5,391 nucleotides of DNA from Acidithiobacillus sp. (GTDB taxonomy: Bacteria; Pseudomonadota; Gammaproteobacteria; Acidithiobacillales; Acidithiobacillaceae). This document shows positions 1-5,391 of the stretch, piece after piece (position 1 is the stretch's first letter; each line of letters starts with the position of its first letter). The notes beneath the pieces were generated by a model. It was given only the letters and a program-made list of their open reading frames with translations, was not told the origin of the DNA and made no database searches. The position numbers were made by a program, and so were the translations under genes. Where the stretch lies: positions 36,182-41,572 of the forward strand of contig JAPTWR010000096.1 of assembly GCA_028065135.1 (NCBI GenBank), in the 5' to 3' direction.

Positions 1-91
1 GTTAACAGAAAATTTGATGGAAGTATAAGCTTTATCTTGAGGATAGGGAACTTGCTGGAAGCTGGGGCCGCTTGTCTTGGTATCCCGATCA
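1..91. other. Short non-coding or edge segment downstream of cysB
   Basis: I can support no gene here. One plus-strand frame is open from the window edge to a TGA at 118-120 (about 39 codons), so the end of a convergent gene overlapping the cysB 3' end is possible. The translation resembles nothing I recognise, and 39 open codons can occur by chance. No strong GC hairpin followed by a T-run, of the kind that would terminate cysB, is visible; the only inverted repeats are very short (for example TATC-N5-GATA near 31-43). Confidence 0.3.
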
Positions 92-1054
92 TCAGACCCT
101 GTCTGGCAGAGGTGGGGTGAAGTCGCCCGTACCAGCCTCAGCCAGAGCCATATCGACAGTAAGTCGATCGAGATGTGGCGCGAAAATCTCGATAAAGGCA
201 TATACGTACAGGCGTAAATAACTTCCCTGACGCAGGGCAAGGTAGGTGGTGCTCGGTTCGAAAAGGTGACTGGCATCGACAACGCCCAAAGTCGAATCGC
301 GCGTCGGATCGTAGGCCATCTGCGCCACGATACCGATGCCAAGTCCGAGTTCCACATATGCCTTGATCACGTCCGAGTCGATGGCGGATAGCACCACATT
401 GGGTTTGAGGCCTTGTGCAGCGAAGGCCTTGTCGATCGCGGAACGTCCGGCGAAGGCGGTATCGTAGGTGACAATGGGATACGCAGCGATCGATTTTAAG
501 GTTAGGGGCCGTTTTTCCAAAATAGGGTGGCCGCGGGGCGCAACGACAGCGCGATTCCATTGATAGCAGGAAAGGGCGACCAAGCCGATGTGCGAGTTAA
601 GGGCTTCGGTAGCGATGGCGATATCGACGTTCCCCGTTGCCAACATTTCCGCGATCTGCGTGGGGCTGCCTTGGCGCAGCCGCAAATGAACCCCTGGATA
701 GCGTTCGGCAAAAATCTTGACCGCCTTGGGCATGGCGTAACGCGCCTGGGTATGGGTCGTGGCAACCACCAGCCTGCCATAATCCCCGCGTGAGAACTCC
801 TGGCCCACCTTCCGGATGTTTTCCATATCGCGCACCATGCGCTGGGCGTAGTCCACGATTCGCTCGCCCGCAGGCGTCATTCCGATCATCCGCTTGCCTT
901 TGCGCACAAAGAGTTCGACGCCGAGTTCATCCTCCAGAAGCTGAATCTGCTTGCTGACCCCCGGTTGCGAGGTATACAACGCTTCTGCGGCAGCTGAGAC
1001 GTTGAATTTCTGGCGCACCACCGCACAAACGTATCGTAGCTGCTGTAAGTTCAT
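92..1054 (-). CDS. cysB: CysB, LysR-type regulator of sulfur assimilation
   Basis: This is a 320-residue LysR-type transcriptional regulator that aligns end to end with enterobacterial CysB (324 residues). In the family, CysB activates sulfate-assimilation and cysteine-biosynthesis genes with N-acetylserine or O-acetylserine as inducer and represses its own gene. The N-terminal winged helix-turn-helix covers about residues 1-60, including the CysB-like LYTSQPGVSKQ at 26-36. The periplasmic-binding-protein-like effector domain starts near residue 90. It carries the hallmark TTHTQARY (99-106), QGSPTQIA (128-135), IATEAL (147-152) and YQWNR (164-168), so Thr100, Thr102, Gln103, Thr149 and Trp166 of the known anion/inducer pocket are kept. 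The loop FAGRS (201-205) has Ala where enterobacterial CysB has FTGRS. The start is set by GAGGG just upstream and by an in-frame stop at 1061-1063. The gene stands alone, with no cys structural gene beside it, and is divergent from tal. Other CysB/Cbl paralogs are the main alternative. Confidence 0.92.
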   Translation of the reverse strand: MNLQQLRYVCAVVRQKFNVSAAAEALYTSQPGVSKQIQLLEDELGVELFVRKGKRMIGMTPAGERIVDYAQRMVRDMENIRKVGQEFSRGDYGRLVVATTHTQARYAMPKAVKIFAERYPGVHLRLRQGSPTQIAEMLATGNVDIAIATEALNSHIGLVALSCYQWNRAVVAPRGHPILEKRPLTLKSIAAYPIVTYDTAFAGRSAIDKAFAAQGLKPNVVLSAIDSDVIKAYVELGLGIGIVAQMAYDPTRDSTLGVVDASHLFEPSTTYLALRQGSYLRLYVYAFIEIFAPHLDRLTVDMALAEAGTGDFTPPLPDRV

Positions 1055-1079
1055 TGACCCTCATCATCTTAACTGATGC

Positions 1080-1098
1080 ATACATAGATACAATGTAT
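1080..1098. promoter_or_regulatory. Candidate LysR-type operator upstream of cysB
   Basis: The sequence shows a perfect inverted repeat, ATACAT (1080-1085), seven bases, ATGTAT (1093-1098), beginning 26 bp upstream of the cysB start codon. The geometry contains the T-N11-A pattern typical of LysR-type operators (T1081/A1093 and T1085/A1097). A further TTACAT half-site-like motif lies at 1111-1116. CysB autorepression is known in enterobacteria, so a self-binding site is the natural inference. The region is AT-rich and short palindromes arise easily there, so this could be chance. No clear -35/-10 pair for cysB could be chosen; TACATT at 1092-1097 (minus strand) is one weak -10 option, and it would lie inside the repeat. 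Confidence 0.35.
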
Positions 1099-1132
1099 TA
1101 TTCTTTTAAATTACATATATTACTAGCCCATT

Positions 1133-1161
1133 TTGACCTGCAAGCCTTTACTTATTACCTT
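1133..1161 (+). promoter_or_regulatory. Weak candidate promoter for tal
   Basis: TTGACC (1133-1138) is a good -35 match and is followed after 17 bases by TACCTT (1156-1161), a poor -10 with three of six matches. A competing option closer to the gene is CTGAAG (1203-1208), 17 bases, TATATT (1226-1231), which has the better -10 and the weaker -35. The sequence does not decide between them. Confidence 0.25.
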
Positions 1162-1245
1162 GAACTGACCGAAGACCGTCCGATGCCAGACTCTGGTCTA
1201 AACTGAAGGTTGGGTGGATGTCGTGTATATTGGCGGTATCAAGTC

Positions 1246-1252
1246 GGGAGGA
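1246..1252 (+). promoter_or_regulatory. Ribosome binding site fixing the tal start
   Basis: GGGAGGA lies five bases before the ATG at 1258. It supports this ATG over the upstream in-frame TTG at 1210, which has no comparable site and would add 16 residues that do not look like transaldolase. Confidence 0.8.
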
Positions 1253-1257
1253 TCAGC

Positions 1258-2349
1258 ATGGCAACGGATTTGCGAGCACTCAGGAAGCAGGTTGGGCAAA
1301 GTATCTGGTTGGATAATCTGTCGCGCACCCTTATCCATGACGACATTCTGCGGCGTTATATCGACGAGGACGGGATCAGCGGGGTGACCTCCAACCCCAG
1401 TATTTTTCAGAAGGCGATTCACTCCAGCCCCTACTATCAGGAAGATCTGCGTCAGCCTGCGGATTCCGCAGAACGGTTGTATGAGCGCCTGGTGGTGGAT
1501 GATCTGCGTAAGGCCTGCGATTTGTTGCATCCGGTGTATGTGGAAACGGATGGTGATGACGGCTGGGTGAGTTGGGAGGAGTCGCCGCGGCTGGGGCAGG
1601 ATGAGGCCGCCACGGTGACTGAGGCGCAACGGCTGCGTGGATTGGTGCGGCGGGACAACCTGCTGATCAAAGTGCCGGCGACGCCCGCAGGTATTCGTGC
1701 CTTCGCAACGCTCATCGGCCGCGGTGTGTCGGTCAACGTGACTCTGATGTTTGGGCTGAAACATGTCCGTGACGTATTCGCGGCCTATCAGAAAGGAATG
1801 ACGCGGTGGGTGGCCAGTGGCGGTGATCCGCGCAAGGTGAAGGCGGTCGCCAGTCTCTTCCTGTCGCGAGTGGATACGCTGGTCGATCAAAAGCTGGAGG
1901 CCATTGGCACGTCGGAGGCTTTGGCGTTGCGTGGTAAAGCGGCGGTGGCGATGGCGAAATCGGCATACACCATTTACCAGGATGTTTTTCACGGTAAGGA
2001 CTTTGCGGCGCTGCGCAGCGCGGGTGGCAGACCCCAGTATCTACTCTGGGCGAGTACCAGTACCAAAAACGCTGCTTATCCCGATTTGCTCTATGTCGAG
2101 CCGTTGATGGGGCCGCAGACGATCAATACCTTGCCCGACGACACCCTGCTCAAGCTCCGCGATCATGGCAGCCTGGTGGCACGGATCGAAGACGATATGG
2201 CGGAGGCACGGCGGACCATGGCGCAACTGGCCAGCCTGGGTATAGATATGGACGGTGCTGTGGCGGAGCAGTTGCAGGTGGAAGGCCTGGCCGCTTTCGC
2301 CAAGAGTTTTGAGGAGATGCTGGCGGAGGTGGCGCGCGCGATGCGGTGA
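1258..2349 (+). CDS. tal: Transaldolase, long (about 360-residue) subfamily
   Basis: This 363-residue transaldolase transfers the dihydroxyacetone unit from sedoheptulose 7-phosphate to glyceraldehyde 3-phosphate, in the cytoplasmic non-oxidative pentose phosphate pathway. The sequence shows the family signatures in order: WLDNLSR (17-23) with the catalytic Asp19, GVTSNPSIF (42-50), the VSWEESPRLG segment (104-113) with a conserved-position Glu107, NLLIKVPAT (134-142) with the Schiff-base Lys138, SVNVTLMF (158-165), SLFLSRVD (199-206), WASTSTKN (264-271) and GPQTINTLPDDTL (285-297). The length, the SNPSIF motif and the GPQTINTLPDDTL segment point to the longer subfamily found in cyanobacteria, actinobacteria and some proteobacteria, not the roughly 315-residue E. 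coli TalB type. It is divergent from cysB and convergent with fabI, so probably monocistronic. In an autotroph it would also exchange sugars with Calvin-cycle intermediates, but no such gene is in view. Confidence 0.93.
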   Translation: MATDLRALRKQVGQSIWLDNLSRTLIHDDILRRYIDEDGISGVTSNPSIFQKAIHSSPYYQEDLRQPADSAERLYERLVVDDLRKACDLLHPVYVETDGDDGWVSWEESPRLGQDEAATVTEAQRLRGLVRRDNLLIKVPATPAGIRAFATLIGRGVSVNVTLMFGLKHVRDVFAAYQKGMTRWVASGGDPRKVKAVASLFLSRVDTLVDQKLEAIGTSEALALRGKAAVAMAKSAYTIYQDVFHGKDFAALRSAGGRPQYLLWASTSTKNAAYPDLLYVEPLMGPQTINTLPDDTLLKLRDHGSLVARIEDDMAEARRTMAQLASLGIDMDGAVAEQLQVEGLAAFAKSFEEMLAEVARAMR

Positions 2350-2351
2350 GC

Positions 2352-2379
2352 GGCGCGCCCCGCTGGTCCGGCGTGCGCC
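2352..2379. terminator. GC-rich hairpin in the convergent tal/fabI gap
   Basis: GGCGCGC (2352-2358) pairs with GCGTGCGCC ending at 2379: five Watson-Crick pairs, a G.U pair at 2357/2374 and a C-G pair, then a C/C mismatch and two more C-G pairs around an eight-base loop (2362-2369). It fills almost the whole 30-bp gap between the two stop codons and would form in either transcript (the wobble becomes an A/C mismatch on the minus strand). No T-run follows on either side, so it is not a classical intrinsic terminator; it may act as a transcript-end stabiliser or a weak bidirectional terminator. Confidence 0.4.
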
Positions 2380-3153
2380 TCAGAAGCCGACGGTGTTGAA
2401 ACCGCCGTCCACGTAGGTGATTTCGCCGGTGATGCCAGAGGCGAGGTCGGAGCAGAGGAAGGCGGCGGTGTTGCCGACTTCGTCCTGGGTCACGTTGCGG
2501 CGCAGGGGCGCATGTTCCGCATAGTGATCCAGAATCTTGCGGAATTCGCTGATACCGCTGGCCGCGAGGGTGCGGATAGGCCCGGCGGAAATGGCATTGA
2601 CGCGGATGCCGTCCGGTCCCAGCGCGTAGGCGAGATAACGGATGCTGGCTTCAAGACTGGCCTTGGCGAGTCCCATCACATTGTAGTTGGCCATGGCGCG
2701 CTCGGCGCCGAGGTAGCTGAGGGCCAGCAAGGCGCCCTGCCGGCCCTGCATGAGCGGGTGCATGGCCTTGGCCATGGCGGTGAAGCTGTAAGAGGATACC
2801 TCGTGGGCAATGCGGAAGCCCTCGCGGGTGGTGGCGTCCAGATAACTGCCGCTGAGTTCGTCTTTGGGCGCAAAAGCGGCGCCATGAATGCCGATATCGA
2901 CGCCACCCCAGAGCGACTGGATCTTACGCATGGTGCCAGCCAATTGTTCTTCGTTCATCAGGTCCAGTTCCAGCGGCTCCGGCGCACCGATCTGGCTCGC
3001 CAGTTCTTCCACCCGGCTTTTGGTGCGCTCGCCCTGATAGGTGAGGAGCACTTCCGCGCCCTGGCGATGCATGGCCTGAGCGATGCCCCAGCAGATGGAG
3101 CGGTCATTGGCCACGCCGACAACCAGTGCTTTTTTCCCTCCCATAAAACCCAT
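2380..3153 (-). CDS. fabI: Enoyl-[acyl-carrier-protein] reductase FabI
   Basis: This 257-residue short-chain dehydrogenase-type enzyme carries out the last step of each cytoplasmic type II fatty-acid elongation cycle, reducing trans-2-enoyl-ACP with NAD(P)H. The glycine-rich nucleotide loop [13 protein letters not shown] covers 13-25, and Gln40 and Asp64 sit at the E. coli FabI cofactor positions. The catalytic Tyr157-X6-Lys164 lies in YNVMGLAK, with the second active-site Tyr147 in SYLGAERA. The stretch [16 protein letters not shown] (186-201) is the FabI substrate-loop signature, and the C-terminus has [12 protein letters not shown] (241-252). The start MGFMGGKK matches E. coli MGFLSGKR and is preceded by AAGGGG seven bases upstream, so it is preferred over Met4. 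The active-site loop reads HGAAFAP (90-96) where E. coli has HSIGFAP. The start is 23 bp after the mltD stop, so co-transcription with mltD is likely. Confidence 0.95.
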   Translation of the reverse strand: MGFMGGKKALVVGVANDRSICWGIAQAMHRQGAEVLLTYQGERTKSRVEELASQIGAPEPLELDLMNEEQLAGTMRKIQSLWGGVDIGIHGAAFAPKDELSGSYLDATTREGFRIAHEVSSYSFTAMAKAMHPLMQGRQGALLALSYLGAERAMANYNVMGLAKASLEASIRYLAYALGPDGIRVNAISAGPIRTLAASGISEFRKILDHYAEHAPLRRNVTQDEVGNTAAFLCSDLASGITGEITYVDGGFNTVGF

Positions 3154-3176
3154 TGCAAAAACCCCTTACGCCAGAA

Positions 3177-4988
3177 TCAGCGTGTATAAATAGTGAGACG
3201 TGAGCCCGGTTGAATATCGCTGGCCGAGGCCAGGCGATTCCACTGCATCAGTGAGTGGGGCTGGACATGGAATTGTTGGGCAATCTGCCAGAGCGTGTCG
3301 CCCTGACGCACTACATAAGTCGTCGTTTGTCCCCGAGTGGCGGCGCGTTCCTGCCGGTGATTGATAGCGGCAACGACTGTGTGTGCCGGGATATTCAGCA
3401 CCTGTCCGGGATGGAGGACGGTCCGCCCGGTGAGGTGGTTGGCGTGGGCCAGTACGGAGACGCCGACCCCGGCGCGCTGGGCGATTTGCCAGAGACTCTC
3501 ACCGGGCCGGACGGTAAGGCGCTGGTGACTCCGCGCGGCCGTATAGACCGGTGCTGGGGCACTGCCACCACCCCGGATATGGAGGATCTCGCCGACCTGC
3601 AGGCCGCGCGCGGAACGGATATGGTTCCAGCGCATGAGGTCGTGGACGCTGACGCCGGCCCGCTGCGCGAGTTGCGAGAGCGTGTTGCCCGGACGCACCC
3701 TGAGCGGTTGGCTGTTTTGCGCATAGACCGCATGACGCAGCCCACCGGTGCCATAGACGACCAGCCGCTGTCCGACTTGCAGGTCGCGCGCGGAACGGAT
3801 GTGATTCCAGCGTTTGAGATTGGTAATGCTGACCCCGGCCCGTTGCGCCAGATGCCAGAGCGTCTCACCGCGGCGGAGGGTGATGTGACTGAGTCGTGGT
3901 GCTGCCGCAGGTGCGGCTATGGGGCGTGTGGCTACTTCCTGGGGCATGCTCAATAGCGCTGTTTTCAGTGCCCCAGCCTTGCCTTTGGGAACCACGAGCT
4001 GGTAATCGGCCGGTGCGACGCCATAGCTCAGTCCGGCATTGAGGCGCCGCAATTCGCTGACCGGCATGTTCATCAGATTCGCTGCTACGTTGAGTGCCAC
4101 GGATTTTGGAGTGGTGACTACCGCAATATGCGCCGCATTGGGAATGACGGGCAGGGAAACATGGTAAGCGCTGGCGTTTTTGATGACCTGCGCCAGGGCG
4201 AGCAACTCGGCAACGTAGTTTTCTGTCTGCTCTGGGAGATTGAGGTCCCAGAAATCCGTGGGCTTGCCAGCCGCGACATTTTGCTGGATGGCGGCGGAGA
4301 CGGTGCCCTGTCCGGCATTATAGGATGCGATGGCGAGGAGCCAGTTGCCGCCGAAATAGTTATAGAGATAAGACAGATAGTCGAGGGCCGCGTTGGTGGA
4401 GGCGGTGAGGCTCAGGCGGGGATCGCCGTAGCGGGTATTTTGCAGGCCGAAATTGCGTGCGGTACCGGGTATGAATTGCCAGAGACCCGCTGCCGCCGCC
4501 GGAGAATAGGCCTTGGGGTTGTAACCGCTCTCGATAGCCGGCAACAGCGCCAATTCCATGGGGAGGCCGCGCTGCGCAATTGCTGACACCACATAATAGA
4601 GAAAAGGACGGGAGTTATCGAAGATTTGTTCCAGCTTACCCTGGTGTTGCAGGAACCAGGTACGCCATTTGTCCACTTCTACCCGTGAGACGTCGCTGAT
4701 CCGCAGACCGTCATCAATATGTGTCCAGACATTGCCGATCTCCGTCTGGTGACCAAAGGCGCCTGATGCTTCGAACTGCTGCAGGGTGGCTGACAGGCTG
4801 GAAGCATTGCCGCTTTGCCCGTTACCATCGCCTTGCAAATCCGCAGTTTGCCCGGTGCTGTTCAAGGCTTCTGCCACACCACTCTGAAGATCACTTTGTT
4901 GCAGGCCTATGGTCTGACTCTCCGCCCAGACCATAGGAATGCCCCCCAGCGCCATCAGCGTGGCGACAGCGATGATTCGCTTTTTCAT
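3177..4988 (-). CDS. mltD: MltD-type lytic transglycosylase with four LysM repeats
   Basis: This 603-residue exported peptidoglycan hydrolase is predicted to cleave the MurNAc-GlcNAc bond non-hydrolytically, leaving 1,6-anhydroMurNAc ends. Residues 1-22 form a signal peptide (MKKR, hydrophobic core, VWA before Glu23). A Gln/Ser/Gly-rich linker follows to about 80. The MltD-like N-domain and SLT domain span about 85-275, with catalytic Glu153 in LLPAIESGYNP, GLWQFIPGTA (168-177) and ASYNAGQG (221-228). A degenerate LysM-like segment at about 288-335 is followed by four clear LysM domains at about 368-412, 427-472, 488-534 and 557-602, which should bind glycan. The protein has no cysteine at all, so it cannot be a lipoprotein as E. 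coli MltD is; a soluble periplasmic enzyme held by LysM binding is the inference. The start is set by GGAAGGAG four bases upstream; an in-frame start at 5018 would add ten residues ahead of the signal peptide. It leads a likely mltD-fabI operon. Confidence 0.9.
   Translation of the reverse strand: MKKRIIAVATLMALGGIPMVWAESQTIGLQQSDLQSGVAEALNSTGQTADLQGDGNGQSGNASSLSATLQQFEASGAFGHQTEIGNVWTHIDDGLRISDVSRVEVDKWRTWFLQHQGKLEQIFDNSRPFLYYVVSAIAQRGLPMELALLPAIESGYNPKAYSPAAAAGLWQFIPGTARNFGLQNTRYGDPRLSLTASTNAALDYLSYLYNYFGGNWLLAIASYNAGQGTVSAAIQQNVAAGKPTDFWDLNLPEQTENYVAELLALAQVIKNASAYHVSLPVIPNAAHIAVVTTPKSVALNVAANLMNMPVSELRRLNAGLSYGVAPADYQLVVPKGKAGALKTALLSMPQEVATRPIAAPAAAPRLSHITLRRGETLWHLAQRAGVSITNLKRWNHIRSARDLQVGQRLVVYGTGGLRHAVYAQNSQPLRVRPGNTLSQLAQRAGVSVHDLMRWNHIRSARGLQVGEILHIRGGGSAPAPVYTAARSHQRLTVRPGESLWQIAQRAGVGVSVLAHANHLTGRTVLHPGQVLNIPAHTVVAAINHRQERAATRGQTTTYVVRQGDTLWQIAQQFHVQPHSLMQWNRLASASDIQPGSRLTIYTR
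3590..3880 (-). repeat. Imperfect tandem repeat with 180-bp period inside mltD (LysM 1 and 2)
   Basis: Bases 3601-3660 and 3781-3840 align without gaps at exactly 180 bp and agree at 48 of 60 positions by eye; similarity continues more weakly to about 3690 and 3870. At protein level the units are 60 residues apart and share QRAGVS, then RWNHIRSAR, then LQVG (residues 382-406 and 442-466). The third LysM (62 residues on) keeps QRAGV but has diverged in its second half. This points to internal duplication of one LysM unit. Confidence 0.85.
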
Positions 4989-4992
4989 GCTA

Positions 4993-5000
4993 CTCCTTCC
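4993..5000 (-). promoter_or_regulatory. Ribosome binding site fixing the mltD start
   Basis: On the minus strand GGAAGGAG is followed by TAGC and the ATG at 4988. This strong Shine-Dalgarno sequence, together with the lysine-rich start of a signal peptide right after it, favours this start over the in-frame ATG at 5018. Confidence 0.85.
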
Positions 5001-5056
5001 TGGGCAGGCTCGGTCCACAATGGGCGTCCCGCAGATATAATCCTTCGTGAAATGAT

Positions 5057-5084
5057 ATTATAATAAACAGTGAGTTGGTATCAG
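5057..5084 (-). promoter_or_regulatory. Probable sigma-70-type promoter for mltD-fabI
   Basis: Reading the minus strand, CTGATA (5084-5079, four of six -35 matches) is followed after 16 bases by a perfect TATAAT (5062-5057). Transcription would start near 5050, giving a leader of about 60 bases that contains the mltD ribosome binding site. ATTATAAT at 5057-5064 is a palindrome, so the plus strand also reads TATAAT at 5059-5064, with another at 5036-5041. Neither plus-strand copy has a convincing -35, so a gltX promoter here is only possible. Confidence 0.5.
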
Positions 5085-5120
5085 GCTGGTCACCCGTTAC
5101 TGGATGATAAGCAAAAGGAA

Positions 5121-5391
<271 letters not shown>

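Noticed and set aside
1210..1257. TTG start at 1210 extending tal by 16 residues
   Set aside because: The ATG at 1258 has a strong ribosome binding site and begins the transaldolase-like sequence; the extension has neither.
1198..1992. 264-codon open frame on the minus strand opposite tal
   Set aside because: It is antisense to a clear transaldolase, rich in His/Arg/Pro/Gln with no family resemblance; a shadow frame.
2512..3189. 225-codon open frame on the plus strand opposite fabI
   Set aside because: It is antisense to a full-length FabI with all catalytic residues; no independent evidence for a product.
3255..3956. 233-codon open frame on the plus strand opposite mltD
   Set aside because: It lies wholly antisense to the LysM region. 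Its internal similarity simply mirrors the LysM repeats, and it has no recognisable domain; high GC keeps the frame open.
4989..5018. Start at 5018 extending mltD by 10 residues
   Set aside because: The extension would precede the MKKR signal peptide start and cover its strong ribosome binding site.

Overview
The window is 5.4 kb of GC-rich, chromosomal-looking DNA from a proteobacterium. The genes are ordinary housekeeping genes of beta/gammaproteobacterial type: a full-length CysB-type regulator, an E. coli-like FabI, an MltD-type lytic transglycosylase and a bacterial GluRS. An Acidithiobacillus-like autotroph is a reasonable guess, but this is an inference from overall flavour and not shown by the sequence. 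I see no transposase, integrase, CRISPR array, phage gene, toxin module or composition break, so this is not an accessory region.

Layout from left to right: (1) 1-91, no supportable gene. (2) cysB on the minus strand (92-1054), a complete LysR-family regulator. (3) A roughly 200-bp divergent regulatory region (1055-1257), AT-rich next to cysB, with an ATACAT-N7-ATGTAT inverted repeat that fits a LysR-type operator. (4) tal on the plus strand (1258-2349), a 363-residue transaldolase of the long subfamily. (5) A 30-bp convergent gap holding a GC-rich hairpin. (6) fabI (2380-3153) and mltD (3177-4988), both on the minus strand, 23 bp apart and probably one mltD-fabI transcript from a promoter near 5057-5084. 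(7) A 263-bp divergent intergenic region (4989-5251) with that promoter and, nearer gltX, a set of mutually exclusive stems. (8) The first 46 codons of gltX on the plus strand, cut by the window end.

Functionally the genes cover sulfur-assimilation control (CysB), the non-oxidative pentose phosphate or carbon-rearrangement pathway (transaldolase), membrane lipid synthesis (FabI), peptidoglycan turnover (MltD) and translation (GluRS). The only clear co-transcription is mltD with fabI, which puts a cell-wall enzyme and a fatty-acid enzyme on the same message.

I did not find a new biological system. The points most worth a second look are the competing stems upstream of gltX, the near-duplicate LysM repeats in MltD, the missing lipobox in MltD, the changed HGAAFAP loop in the FabI active site, the likely Thr-to-Ala change in the CysB effector pocket, and the candidate cysB operator.
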